Shown: positions 10,621 through 22,215, counted from the stretch's first letter. The stretch is DNA of 64,000 nucleotides from Periplaneta americana (GCF_040183065.1 NC_091119.1:67776392-67840391); one strand, 5' to 3'. Notes: generated by a model from the sequence alone, not told the origin. Translations and numbers: made by a program.

Positions 10621-11981
10621 ATTTTTTCCGAGAAACAGATGTCGACGACCTTGATATAATCTAGAGAGTAAAAGAAACATTAATCTTGATATAACCTTGA
10701 AATTGAATTATACATTGAAAAACGAGATGACAAATTGAATTTATTTGAATATTATTTACAATTAACGCTAATTATTATAGTAACAGAACATAACCTTCTG
10801 CGACAGTATTCGATTTCCAGCCTCCGTGACGTTTTCGCTAGTTGTCTTTCGATTGCATATCCGAGAATAATCTATACTTGCGCTTTCATATTGCTACAAT
10901 GATGTTTTCTGATTGGTGGAACACCTGAACTTTAATGAATAGGTGTACTTTAATGAGGTCCATTAAAGGGCTGCTACCAGGTGTATAATTACTACATTTC
11001 GGCATGGTCGAGCATAAAATAATATTTCGAAAGACTACAGGTATAACATAATTATTTAACATAACATTGTCATATTGACAAGAATTTTGCAATTGAAATA
11101 TGAAACGTACACCCTGAAACCCTGCATTGGACGCAAGAGTGTATAAAAGAAACAATGAAATTATCCAGTTCCAAAATATAGGTCAGTACAAATATGTAAG
11201 CTTTTATATTAGGTAAGATTTGTCTGAAATAAAGTTATTAAAATTCAATTCGGAGCTTCAAAACAAAGAGTGGACATGCGTATCATAACCACTGGCATAT
11301 TTACAACATCTCATCATCAATTGCAACGTAATTTCTCCTCCGTTACGTTCTTTTAGTATTTTCGTAATACTGCAGGATTAAGTAGCATGTTGTTTTGTGA
11401 ATTCTAGTAGCGTATCTCCAATAAGAAGTAAATGTAGCGAGCCTTCCGCATTTTAGGTAGAAATTTAAGGGTAGTCGAAAAAGGGCACGAGTCAGGTTTT
11501 TGAGAAATTGACGACTTCATGCTTTTCTAATGTTTACTCATCGACTTGTACGAAAAATATACCAGTCCCACGGTCCAATTTTAATATATAAATATTTGCA
11601 ACTTATGATGCATTGGTGAAGCGTGTTTCTCTGTTTGGAAACATAACGAGTTTTTATGCTTTGCCAATGCTATGATGTTCGGCGTTTAGTGCACTAGTGC
11701 AGCCACCAGTTGCACACACTGTGAACTCATTCTGAGCGCAACTATTGTGATTTGCAGTTTATTGTGTTGTGTGATGTTCTGTGTTTTCTTGAGTTGGTCT
11801 TGTATTTGGCAATCATGAAGTCAAATATGACTTTTACAGAGAGTATTTTGTAACACACTTTAACATGACATTTGGGTTCCCGCGCTCTAACACGTCATGA
11901 TTTGCATCTGTAAAAGGAAGAAACTTTATGGAATGTTCTGAAGAGATTCACAGAAAAAAACAATAACCTCTGCAACATATA
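10621..11981. other. No gene recognised
   Basis: AT-rich DNA. The 89-codon minus frame at 11155-10886 overlaps the inverted repeat at 11004 and shows no domain. No further repeat boundaries were recognised. Confidence 0.4.
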
Positions 11982-12865
11982 CAGAGTGTTAAAAAAAAGT
12001 ATCCAATATTTTAGGAGGTGCTAGTATGCATCAAACAAGAAAAAAATGTCTAATAAACATGGGTCCTATAACACATACTTTCTGAGATCTCAACACTTGT
12101 TCATAGGAGGTGCTCAATGTGACGTCCATTTATGGCAATTCATTCCTCTGCCCTTCGGCGTAAGGAATCACGCACTCTTCGAAATTTACCATAACTAAAA
12201 GTCTAGGGGATTTAGGTTTGGAGAACGAGCAGGCCAAGGTGTGGGACCTCCCCGATCAATCCAGCGGTCCTGAAATGTCAGCGTCAGATATTCATGCACA
12301 TTGCGGAGAAAATGTGCTGGTGTGCCATCGTGCATGAACCACATCTGTAGTCTTTGCTGACATGGCATATACTCCAGTAAGGTAGGCAATACGTTAATAA
12401 GAAAGTCCTGATAACGAGCTCCAGTTAATCTCTGTGATAGTACGTATGGCCTATCAATCTATCACCAAGAACGTCTGCCCATACGTTGATTGAGAATCGG
12501 TGCTGATGTCTTATTTCTTCAACTGCATGTGAATTTTCATCAGCCCACACATGCTGATTACGAAAATTCACAACACAATCTTTACTGAACCTCGCTCATA
12601 TCCGCAATCAAACTTTTATTTTCAGTATTCTTTGCGACGTATCAGTATTTCATTAACTACGGTATGATTATCTGGTAGTCTGCTGTATTGTAGGGCAGAG
12701 AAATGCATTGCTATAAATGGACGTCACATTGAGCAGCTCCTTTGAACAAGTCTTCAGATCTCAGAAAGTATGTGTCGTAGGACCCACGTTTATTAGACAT
12801 TATTTTCTTGTTTTGATGCATACTATCGCCTCCTAAAATATTGGACACTTTCTTTTAACACCCTG
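11982..12865 (-). mobile_element. Mariner-like element with long terminal inverted repeats
   Basis: The ends read CAGAGTGTTAAAAAAAAGT on the left and the inverse of CAGGGTGTTAAAAGAAAGT on the right, flanked by TA at 11980-11981 and 12866-12867. The inverted similarity continues for about 150 bp on each side (including gacgtccatttat-type phrases), which is unusually long for a mariner. It encloses a minus-strand transposase relic. Length is 884 bp. Confidence 0.85.
12130..12595 (-). pseudogene. Mariner-like transposase catalytic-domain relic
   Basis: Minus-strand fragments in order: ENSHAVEE...RFSINVWADVLGDRLIG (first catalytic Asp in the NVWADV context), LLEYMPCQQRLQMWFMHDG followed by TPAHFL (second Asp in MHDG), and WPARSPNLNPLDF with a degraded LWG (third acidic position). 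These are the DDE/D motifs of an arthropod mariner-like family related to the relics at 5.7, 38.7 and 56 kb. A stop, frame shifts and loss of the N-terminal DNA-binding half make it inactive. Confidence 0.8.
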
Positions 12866-12892
12866 TATAACGATATCAATTGATGTTATGTA

Positions 12893-13001
12893 ATAATTGC
12901 ACGAGTGCTGTTTCATCTTATTGATAAATTCATGAGTCCGAAGGGCGAGCGAAATAAAATTACGCTAATAACATGAAACCATGAGTGCAATTTAATAAGA
13001 T
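12893..13001. repeat. Small fold-back (inverted repeat)
   Basis: aattgcacgagtgctgtttc near 12894 pairs imperfectly with its inverse near 12975-13001. Likely a short palindromic repeat; no target duplication seen. Confidence 0.35.
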
Positions 13002-13194
13002 TATTCAACGAATAAAATTAAATAACTTGCAAAACCGAATTACTTACGTCATTAATTATTATAAAACACAGCAATAAAACATTATTATGTTTCCTTGTAA
13101 TGAAGTTCAAAAACAAACTGCAATCTCTCACGGCATATTAAATACGAGTACAAATGCCAACCTCTCAAAGTAGAAATACGAAACAACAATTGGG

Positions 13195-13432
13195 TGGAGT
13201 AGAGGAGAGGTAAGAGGAAAAAGAATAAAGTGCATAAGCTTTGCTGATGATATGGCGTTGTTAGCAGAAGAGGAGATGATACTAAGGGATATGCTACAGG
13301 AGCTAAATTACAGATATGAGCAGTATGGAATAAAGATAAATGTAAACAAAACAAGATCATGGTTGTCGCAAGAAAAATAAAGAAGGTAAACTCGCGAATT
13401 CTAAATGAAGCAGTAGAGCAAGTGAACAGCTT
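13195..13432 (+). pseudogene. LINE reverse transcriptase fragment (FADD motif)
   Basis: Plus-strand translation gives GEVRGKRIKCISFADDMALL and AEEEMILRDMLQELN, containing the reverse-transcriptase catalytic box in FADD form, then QYGIKINVNKTR. After a one-base shift it continues MVVARKIKKVNSRILNEAVE. The same ILNEAVEQV phrase starts the LINE at 59505-58966, so the two are probably one family. The fragment is truncated at both ends: about 80 residues of a ~1000-residue protein. Confidence 0.75.
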
Positions 13433-13565
13433 GCTTTGTAAACAAAGGAATTTCTATATTAAACTCCTGTTAAGAGTGCATTTATACATAAACTTGATCA
13501 ATGTTGGCCATGTTATGACTAAGAATGTGACGTCGCGCTGTAGCCTGTCTTTCTCGTTAGCCACG

Positions 13566-13885
13566 TGCTAGTCCCAATGCTGACAATTTAGTGGCTTTTC
13601 CGCTAGTTCTACCAAATTTTAGACACGTAGTGCATCGGATAAATTACGAAATGATGACAATAATTAGCAGTGTTCCCAATACAAGTTCAGGGAAAACCGC
13701 TAGGCAAGAATGAAATTCCCCTAAATTCTTATACTAATCAATGTAAAAAAAATCTTTCTTTGCACTGTGAGAAGTTAAATAACCGCTTAACTCTGTTTAT
13801 TTTCTCTGTTAAATAATACGTATCTAAAATCCGGTAGAACTAACAGAAAAGCCAATCATTTAGCAGCACTGGGACTACCGGGTGT
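13566..13885. repeat. Imperfect ~60-bp inverted repeat with ~190-bp spacer
   Basis: Left arm 13566-13627 (ctagtcccaatgctgac...ggcttttccgctagttctacc) matches the inverse of 13822-13885 with about ten differences. The structure would form a long hairpin and may be a degraded fold-back MITE. The spacer shows no coding potential. Confidence 0.6.
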
Positions 13886-14433
13886 GTCGTACTATTATAC
13901 AGCCACAACGGTGTATTCTACTTTGAAAATTCAAGCGCATTAGATTGAAAACCACATATTTCAAAAAATTTTCCTCTCTTTGCATTTTTCGCTACGTATC
14001 TGCACTAATAACGAAGTTTGTCTATGTCGCCGGACTTTTGAATCACTCTGTATAATGCAAGCTAATGCTTGCTTTAGAACGAGAGAATGTAAAATTAAGA
14101 GAATAAAATATAATTGAATTAAATAATGTCGAAATCGAAATGGTTCTTGTGATAAGCTTCAATTGTCAAGTAACAAACAACGTGAATGTTTGGAGCCGGC
14201 TGCAACGCATGACTATTAGGTAGGACGTGGGCACTGTATAAGTTATTGCGTATCTACGCACGCATACGAACAAATTTATTGATATGAGTAAATATTCCTT
14301 ATAAATTAATGACAAGTGTTAAAATTGTAATATGATTTTGTCCATTTCACTTTACGTTTCTTATTTTAAATTTCCTTTGTGCATATAGAAATTGACCTAT
14401 ATTCGCAAAAGATTTGAAACATACAGACACTTG

Positions 14434-16329
14434 CAGCGTTGCGAACCAAGGAACAAGAAATCCCTCTTTATAATATTAAGTATTCCCCTAAAATTCAGAG
14501 AAACCCCCTAAATTTTTTAATTTGTACTTGGGAAAATGTAACATAAAAATTACCAAATGTGATTATACACACACAATTGAATTTAAAAAATATTCACACA
14601 TTCACACTGACACGCAAATTTTTCGTAATTCGTTCTCGCAGTACGAACTGGTTGGTTCCTGATGATCGGGACAATATTATGTTGCATTTTGCAAGTATTG
14701 CCACAGTACACTGAAAGTCCACAACATTTGCATCTTGCCGAGTGCCGACTTTTACTCGCGCAGGTAGACAATTAGTTTCAAACTAAAAATGTTATTCATA
14801 GCTCACGTGGCTGGCATTTGTTGCGTATAAAATTTAATATAAAATGAAATCTAATTAAGAAAACATATAATGTAGAATATAAAAGAAATTAAAATCAGTT
14901 GTATCATAAGCATCAATTTATTTATATTGGGGATATTGTTGTTGTGTACGCTTGACTTAAGTAAGGCAAGGAGAACACGTGTGCAACGCGGAGACGGGTG
15001 GGAGAGAGCGTCATAATTAAGCTCCGTATTCCAGCTACCTAAAGACTGAAGTTAAAGACATATTGGGTATATAGTACGCCCCGAACACAGGTAATGCAAC
15101 GGATAAGGATATAAATAAACAGGTCGTCGCTGCGTGTTCGTGGAGTACAGTCAACTTCAGACATTCTGAAGTTATGCTAGTAAACACTTGCTTGGGCCGT
15201 GATGTTCATTTTCGTAGTGATCTTTGCAGTGAATAGTAATGTGCATACGTAAGTTACGGAACTTGAACACATATTCGGATGTCGCTTGAAATGATTTTAT
15301 ATTGCAATAATTTTTTTCAGTAGCATATGACGTTATTGGTGCATGATGTAATATAGGATATTCTTATTGTCTGATTTTTTTTTTTGTGTTTTATTAGGAT
15401 ATTGCATAATATGTCTCTCAGCACTGAAACCCCACTAATTTTTATATACTTTTATAGAAATTCTCTAAAATGTAGATTATTTAATTTATTAATTGGGATG
15501 TTGGTACTGAACAACATGATAGGCTACATAAATCCATGCTAAACGTCGACTTAATAGGCTATCTTCACAATTTTCAGATTTTGATGGTACTGGTTCTTTT
15601 GAATTATGTTCAACACACTTTCTGTGTCTTTCTGTGCATTGTTTGTTTGTCACTTTTACGTTTATTTTACGCATTTTTTTACGTAATGCTGTCTATATTA
15701 ACAGTGAAAATATTAGTTCAAATATTCTCAACTATGCCCTGCAATATTACACACTGAGCGTCTTACCTAAGATATTTTATCTCTGCAAAGAACCTTCAAT
15801 CAGCCACAGAGATGTAGTTATTTAAATAACACGACTAGTAAGAGCAGTGATCGATAAGACTACTCACTATAATTGTGTCCCGGTTTTGACTTTCTAGAGG
15901 AAGAGGGCAGAGGATGCGTAACTATTTTGTATACGAACGTACCTGTACCTGCGCTGTGACGTCACATATATTTGGAATCAGGCAATTTCATTCCAGTTTA
16001 TAGGTAGCTGGAATACGTAGTCTAGTCATAATAATATAATACGAGTAATAAAGAGAGCAAGTGAGCAAACATGCTTGCAAGATGCGATACCGGCCGAAGA
16101 GAGGATTCATGATCATGATATTCATTGTTCAATTACACAACAAAGTAGTTTCACTGTAATTAATTTTAAAAATGAATCCTAATGACGTAATTTAGAAAAC
16201 ACTCCAAAAACCCCTCTAAAATTGATCTTTCCCTTGAAAATCCCTCTAACATTTTATTCCCCAAACCTCCCCCTGATAAAGAGTCTTCTCCAAAAATTTA
16301 GTGGGAAAACCCCCAAGTTGGCAACACTG
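14434..16329. mobile_element. Possible degraded hAT-like element
   Basis: CAGCGTTGCGAAC at 14434 faces the inverse of CAGTGTTGCCAAC at 16329, a hAT-style terminal motif. The flanking octamers gacacttg (14426-14433) and gacacctt (16330-16337) agree at 6 of 8 positions. Inside, a ~20-bp inverted repeat (gtattccagctacct) lies at about 15028 and 16000. No transposase remnant was found. The weak duplication and 1.9 kb of uninformative sequence make this tentative. Confidence 0.4.
15110..15151 (+). promoter_or_regulatory. TATA-like and initiator-like sequence, tentative
   Basis: TATAAATA at 15110-15117 is followed 33-40 bases later by an initiator-like ACAGTCA, and a GTAAGT donor-like hexamer occurs ~100 bases further on (within ATACGTAAGTTA). 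Spacing is slightly long for TATA-Inr and such motifs arise by chance in AT-rich DNA. Confidence 0.15.
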
Positions 16330-16337
16330 GACACCTT

Positions 16338-16759
16338 TCACCTACCTGGGAGACGTTGTATCGTGTCACTATTGTTAACATTTGTTCTTAAGTTACAGTC
16401 AAACTTCACACTTTATCGCGCCATACCAGGCCAACGGCTTAGCATCCAAAGTTGACTGGCTGATGCCGACTGCCTGATGCAATCTCCGTACGATATTCAC
16501 ATGCAGTAGTATGAAACACTGTTTACATCCCGAGCAATTTAAATATTTGTTACGTCCATATAAAGTAATTAATAGTTACTGCTTGCAAGAGATATGAGCA
16601 CTTGAGATTATTCTCAATTTATGACAGAAAGAAGACCTCACTTGAATGAGTATATTCTGTCTACAGAGGGTTGCATCAAAGTCCACCTGCGTTGTTATCA
16701 GGCTAACTTTTAGACATCAAAAATTTTCTTATGAGGAAGGAATGAGAGACGCGAAATCC
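16338..16759. other. No gene recognised
   Basis: Flank between the possible hAT end and the LINE target site. No repeat or coding motif recognised. Confidence 0.4.
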
Positions 16760-16769
16760 GACGGGTGTA

Positions 16770-16834
16770 TTTCTTCTTCTTCTTCTTCTTCTTCTTCTTC
16801 TTCTTCTTCTTCTTCTTCTTCTTCTTCTTCTTCA
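16770..16834. repeat. (TTC)n microsatellite, LINE tail
   Basis: About 21 perfect TTC units; (GAA)n on the coding strand of the adjacent LINE, immediately inside its target duplication. Confidence 0.95.
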
Positions 16835-16837
16835 GGC

Positions 16838-17819
16838 TCTACAACTCTCAGATGAAAGTTTTGGCATTCTCAACAACTTTCTTCCTTTCCTTACGGCTTC
16901 CAAATATCTTTGTCCAGTTTTACACCTTCATCAATTTCAAATCATTCAGGACATCATCCGCCCATCTATTTTTTGGTCTACCTTGCTTTCTGTTAACTAT
17001 TGGTTTCCATTTGTATATTTGTTTGACCAGTCTATTATTCTCCATTCTATTTATAGGCCTATGACCAAACCATCCTAATCTTAGCGATTTTATATGATTT
17101 ATTATGTTCCTATTATTTACCAGCTCATTCAGTTCACTACTGTATTTAATTCTCCATGTACAATCATTCATTTTGGTTGGACCAAAAATTTTCCTTAGTA
17201 TTGCTCTTTCAAAAATTAGTAGTCTGTGTTTTATGTAGTTTTTAAGTACCCATGTTTCGCTGGCATAAGTTACTACAGGTCTTATTGTAGTACAGTATAG
17301 CTTAAATTTGGACTGTTTAGATATCAATTTACTTCTAAATAACTGCAGATTGGCATATAGTATGCTTTGTTTCCCATTACAATTCTTTCTTTTATTTCTT
17401 CCTCAATGGTGTTGTTGTTGTTAACAGCTGATCCAAGATATTTGAAACTTGAAACTTGTTGAATCATTATATCATTTATTTTAAAATCTCCTAAAGTTTC
17501 TCTTTTTGTGCTGAATTTTAGGAATTTTGTTTTCTTCTCATTAATTATCAATCCAAATTTCATTGCCTGTTCTTTTAAATTATTAAATGTTTCTATCAAA
17601 GCCGATTTTGTTCTTGCAGTTATTATTATGTCATCAGCATAAGCTATACATTTCCTTAATTTTGTTGTAATATTTCCCCTCGTCTCCAGTTTCTTCAATA
17701 TAAAGTCTATAACCAAACTAAATAATGTAGCTGAAAGCGGATCACCTTGTTTGACACCGTTTTGTATACTGAACTTTTCACTTATCTTATTGGTCACCTT
17801 TATTTTTGTCTCATTGTTT
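16838..17819 (-). pseudogene. Reverse transcriptase C-terminal half (RTE-like)
   Basis: Minus-strand reading opens at the truncation with TNKISEKFSIQNGVKQGDPL (palm region, QGDPLS box), then CIAYADDIIITARTK (catalytic YADD box), FKYLGSAVNNN, RPVVTYASETW, RAILRKIFGP, RLGWFGHRPINRM and GRPKNRWADDVL. A one-base shift falls within the tyrosine-rich stretch after GNKAYY (about 17365), and an in-frame TAA follows LKLMKV; the frame then continues NWTKIFGSRKERKKVVENAK to a natural stop. Only these two lesions are evident. The endonuclease and N-terminal palm are lost to 5' truncation. Clade assignment is inference. Confidence 0.85.
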
Positions 17820-17829
17820 GACGGGTGTA

Positions 17830-19693
17830 CTTACAGATCTGAAATACCACAGAGATCGCTCATGCAGGTCTTTAAACGGTCACTAGAATTAACTGATCAT
17901 TCTACATCAGTCATGTCGCGCACGCTTTAGAGCTCAGGAGAGCCTGAGCGCTTTACAGTGGAAAGGAAAGAGACAGACGAAAAAGGTAGTATATGCCGCT
18001 TGGTCGAGCTATATATAGGGATGGCCAGCACTGATTCAATAGATAAAGGGAAGATAACTTTTTAAAACTGTATGCATGTTAATTTTTAGATTTCTCTGAG
18101 AAGTATAAGTGCATTATAAGAATGTAAGTTTTAATTTTAATGTTCATTTTTCACAAGTTTGCTTTTCATTCAAAAGAAATGTTTTCTCAACTTTTTTTTA
18201 TAGAAAAGTGAAATTTTCAGATACACTTAGGCCTATTTACTTAGTAGCCTTCCAGGTACTGAAACAATGTTTTCGTAAATCTAATATATAGTAAATACAT
18301 ATTACTGAAGATAGAGTATTACAAATTTTGAAAAAATTCGCATGGAAAATGTTTGTAAGGATATGAATGAACAAAGTAACTACTGTTACATCATAAGCAA
18401 AAGATACTTGCCTATGTGTTGTAAAAATGTCAAATCTAGAGCTTCTGCAGGTTTCGAGAAAATAATTTAATTTTCTGAAGATAGGAAGTTGCTCACCAAT
18501 ATCACCTTAAAAGCATAATGCGATAAGAGTTTTGTTAAGTAATATTAGTTACACTTAAAACAGATACAGTACCTAGGTAACTTTGCTTTGTTCTGTAATA
18601 TTGTTTTGATTTGTTTATTGATTACTTTTGTAAGGCTAAAGATACCATCAATATAAATTCCAACTTATCATGTCATAATCTCTTTCTTTGGAATATCACT
18701 TTCTTTATGAATGATGTGTTTTATCCACTTAATACAGTATAATATTATACTACTATGGAATTTAAGTGAATATTCCTTCTTAATTCTCTATTATGTTATT
18801 AAGATTTAAAACACAAGTGCAATATTAAGAAATCAGTGTTAGTACTTTTGTTTTACAGACAATATAGATAATATTAAACTGAAAGAAGCCATATAAAAAT
18901 AACGACATAAAATTTCACGTTCCGTTTGAAGTTTGTGCACCACTGTTTTCTTAATCCAACAGGTTGCTTATTCATATACACAACCCTTCCTCTTTCCATA
19001 CTCAGCGCTTGATGCCCGCGCACGACGTCAAGGTCAGAAAAATGCGCTTGTTTTGACATCACTGGCATAGCTTAAGACATATAGAATGTACATAAAAAGT
19101 TATATGGCATTAACACTGATAGTCATTGTCCAGTAATGATCGGAAATTCATAGTTAAGCTTTGAGCGCTAAGCATTTCAAACTTTCAATTGTTTCTCCTG
19201 CAAAATGTATTCCAAATGACATCCATCATTCTTGCAGTGAACTCTTCAAATATTATCCTCGTTATAATTCTATGTTAATAACCTTGCATATCTGAGATGC
19301 CACTGAGCTTTGATATACTCGCATTGCAATTATTATATAGCCTACACCCGCTAATTTATTTGTATTGTCTCGTAGGTAATTTTTCGGAATCACCGTTTCA
19401 TAATTACAAATTGAAGTGAATAATAAAAGTTATCTTGCACTTAAGGTGACGCCATTCCCAAACGTACTGATCTGTAATATTTAGACATTAAAATAAATCA
19501 AAATATATTCCAAAAAAGTGTGCGAACCCAACAGTCTTTTCGCAAATGCTTAGTAATTGAAGAGTGTAAACAACAAAGGCTGTAAGAGCCAGTTTGGTCA
19601 TTTTTAAGTGGTGTCAGACCAGATTGTATATGTTAAGCCAATAGCCTACAAAAGTCGTATGTTGAAATTCGAAGTGGAAGTAGACCCTAGTTC
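17830..19693. other. No gene recognised
   Basis: A GC-richer patch at 17900-18030 contains a small inverted repeat (gagctcagg/cctgagc). Another at 18890-19065 carries a 64-codon minus frame (19068-18874) without a recognised domain. Both could be ends of unrecognised DNA elements. The rest is AT-rich. Confidence 0.4.
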
Positions 19694-19769
19694 ATGTATG
19701 TCAGCGGTGACCAAAACTCGAGCTGCAGTGATTACATGCGACAGACAGCCTATAAAGTAAGGACACTGT

Positions 19770-20190
19770 GGAAAGGTACCTGGCATGAAAACTACAGCCA
19801 GTGGTGGTTCCTGTACTAACATCTTGATCAATCCCGCGGATAAAAATCTCAAGCTTTGCTGTATCAGTAATGTCACTGCTGTCATCAAGAGCCAATGAAT
19901 AATATACGATTTTTCTTGCTTCTTTTCTTAACCTTTCTCTTGAATATAATCAGGAATTTTCTAAATTCTTCTCTAGATACTCGGTCGAGAAATTCGTAGT
20001 TTTTCAAAATTAAAAACATGTGAACAAGTTATTTCAGCTATTTTAATCATTACTCTTTTGAGAAATTCTGTTCTATTAAAAGGCTTTAGAGCACGAGATA
20101 TTTCAAACCGCATTAGGTAGCTGATTTCCTTACATTTATTTATTTCATCTTTCTCTTCCTGGCTATGATTTAAGACATGTCAATTCCTGA
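19770..20190 (-). pseudogene. hAT transposase relic (GTF2IRD2/ZBED5-like)
   Basis: Minus-strand pieces: EISYLMRFEISRALKPFNRT and EFLKRVMIKIAEITCS, then a degenerate stretch, then MALDDSSDITDTAKLEIFIR followed by GID. The last phrase matches the first catalytic region of the hAT family from which vertebrate GTF2IRD2/ZBED5-type genes derive. Frame shifts and stops separate the pieces, and the BED finger and C-terminal dimerisation domain are missing. Two other hAT relics of this type lie at 46.1 and 57.8-58.7 kb. Confidence 0.75.
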
Positions 20191-20234
20191 CGTTTAACAG
20201 TTCATTGGCACATAATATTGAATCAGTTTTTCTA

Positions 20235-20236
<2 letters not shown>

Positions 20237-20294
<58 letters not shown>

Positions 20295-20295
20295 A
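20237..20295. repeat. (ATT)n microsatellite
   Basis: About 19 units, inside the hAT element at 19702-20723. Confidence 0.9.
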
Positions 20296-20731
20296 TGAAT
20301 AACTAATAAATAGTAACCCTCATCTAAAGATTAAGAAGATTAAAATTGAGATAAAACCTAATGATTTTATCCTTCTAGGGAGAAGACATAAAAATATCAA
20401 TATTCATGCACATACAGAACAATTACAGAAACACATACTTTTCAGCGTGGCAATTAATGTGTCTATATACTCCTAACTGAACCGTTGAGCAAAGTAAACA
20501 TATTACATTTTGTCCGACAGAACAACAAAAAAGTTCTCTTCATTCTTTACGAAACCACCTCTTACTGCTTGTAAAGAGAGAGTTTGTAGAGCGGCATGAT
20601 ACCGCCACTGCTTGCCTTCAGTAAGCGAATGAAACACACAGCAATGTATAGGAAACTCCTCGTACCCGTTTGAATGTCTGTGACTACACAATGTAAACAC
20701 GACACCCGCTTTGGTCACCGCTGATGTATGT

Positions 20732-21232
20732 TATCACAGTATTGATACCAGTAGTAGATGATTTGAATGGAGAAAAATGTCTCTAGTGAAAAATTTTGTT
20801 CTGTGCACTTACAACTTTTGTTGATGTACTTTTCAATTGCAAATTGAAAACGAAAACTAGCTTTAAATTAAGGGTATCTGAAATTGATTTTTGTACAAGA
20901 CAAGAAATAAAAACTATAAACTTTGTTATTTTACTACATATGAATGTTAAAAATACAATAATTCATTATAATCAAACGGAAAGATTTAGAAATTACGGAC
21001 CTGTTCAGATAATGTAAAAAAAAAACTCACCGTCATAAATTGTATTTAATTGGTGCCTAAGTGGATAGGGAATAAATTCAGAGAGAAAAGAGGCATAAGA
21101 ATCAACTCAAGAAAGAGAATACAAAAAATACTTTCGTATAACTTTTGACTTCTACAACATCTTAAAGGCTTGTTTACTATGAATTGAAAATGTTACTGAC
21201 ACAATATAATGTATACAGTATATTATATAATG
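20732..21232. other. No gene recognised
   Basis: AT-rich. A 73-codon plus frame at 20796-21017 has no recognised motif. Confidence 0.4.
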
Positions 21233-21234
21233 TA

Positions 21235-21446
21235 CGAGGGAGAGTCAAAAAAGTAACCTTATTAATTGTGTTATTAATTGAATATGTCCAGTAAGACTAC
21301 AAACACTTCATCACTTTTCAACACAGTCCCCACTACGTTCAATGCAAGTATTCCTGTTATGCTATGTTGAAAGTGATGAAGTGTTTGTAGTCGTAGTGTA
21401 CATATATAAAATAATATTATTAAGGTTACTTTTTGACTCTCCCTCG
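21235..21446. mobile_element. Tc1/mariner-type fold-back MITE, 212 bp
   Basis: CGAGGGAGAGTCAAAAAAGT at the left is repeated inverted at the right; TA flanks both ends (21233-21234, 21447-21448). Inside, a second inverted pair (gactacaaacacttcatcac at 21294 and its inverse near 21372-21391) makes almost the whole element self-complementary. No coding capacity. Confidence 0.85.
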
Positions 21447-21639
21447 TATATACGTACATTGCAGTAATTTTCTATTTGTAGACAAAATGAAGCTTTTAAG
21501 TTATCGTGACGAAACAAACCCCGGTATAGCACTAACGTTCATGTAATCGATTAAATCAAATTCTGATTTGGGGAAATATTCAATTTCCTTAAAATATTAA
21601 ACAGTACCTCCATGTTATATGGAATTATTATCAGAAGAG

Positions 21640-22215
21640 ACGAAAATCATTTACAAAATAAGAAGACAAAAGTATGAGTTGTTCAAAATCGAAAGACGTA
21701 AGAAAAAAAATTATTGTGAAAAATCAGAAGATAAAAAACCGAAAGTTCTCACAATGAAAAGGTAAAAGAATCAGTGATAAATTGTTAAAAATTAGAAGAC
21801 AAACAGTCAGTAGTTCTCAAAAAGCCGAAGTCACAAGAATTAGTATTGTTAAATTAAAAGACAACAATACATAGTTGTTAAAAATCAAAAAGACATAAGA
21901 ATCGTTAGTTCTTAAAAACAGAAGGCACAAGAATCAGTAGTTGCTTTAAAATAAAAAGATAGAAGAATAAGTGATTGATAAAATTAAAATTAAAATCCAG
22001 AAGACACAAAAATCAGCTAAAATTCATAACGTACAAGAATCAATAGTTCCTAAGAAGAATAAGTAGTATTTACAAATTAAAATACTCAGGAACAAGTATT
22101 TCTTAAAATCAGTAGGAACAAAAAACAGTAGTTTTAAAAGTCAGCAGTTTTTAAAACCAGCAGGCACAACATTGAGTTTTTTTTAAATAAGAATGTACAA
22201 AAACCTAGTTACACA
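21640..22215. repeat. Decayed minisatellite, unit about 30-38 bp
   Basis: About 15-17 diverged copies of a unit approximating ttaaaaatcagaagacacaa followed by gaatcagtagtt. Units differ in length and sequence but keep the 'aaaatc-gaag-acaaaagaatcagtagtt' order, in one orientation. No coding frame survives across units. An old tandem array. Confidence 0.7.

Larger units (their letters stand above)
9818..11020. repeat. Distant 17-bp inverted repeat enclosing a pogo-like element
   Basis: tttttatgctcgaccat at 9818-9834 and its inverse at 11004-11020 (one terminal base differs) face each other ~1.2 kb apart. They may be ends of an older DNA element into which the pogo-like element at 9949-10615 inserted. 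No target duplication was identified. Confidence 0.35.
16770..17819 (-). mobile_element. 5'-truncated LINE with 10-bp target duplication and (GAA)n tail
   Basis: The insert is bounded by gacgggtgta at 16760-16769 and again at 17820-17829. Its 3' end (left side, minus strand) is a (GAA)n tract at 16834-16770, so this microsatellite is the retrotransposon tail. The body encodes the C-terminal half of a reverse transcriptase. Exact duplications and few coding lesions suggest a relatively recent insertion. Confidence 0.9.
19702..20723 (-). mobile_element. hAT element, internally deleted
   Basis: Ends CAGCGGTGACCAAA and its exact inverse, flanked by a perfect 8-bp duplication atgtatgt (19694-19701 and 20724-20731). 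These are the diagnostic features of the hAT superfamily. The 1.0-kb element carries a minus-strand transposase remnant and an (ATT)n tract at about 20237-20295. Confidence 0.92.

Noticed and set aside
14434..16329. LTR retrotransposon
   Set aside because: The similar ends are inverted, not direct, and no gag-pol, primer-binding site or polypurine tract is visible.
18874..19068. Minus frame in a GC-rich patch as a small gene
   Set aside because: No domain, no conserved motif, and nearby short inverted motifs suggest an unrecognised repeat end; support is insufficient.
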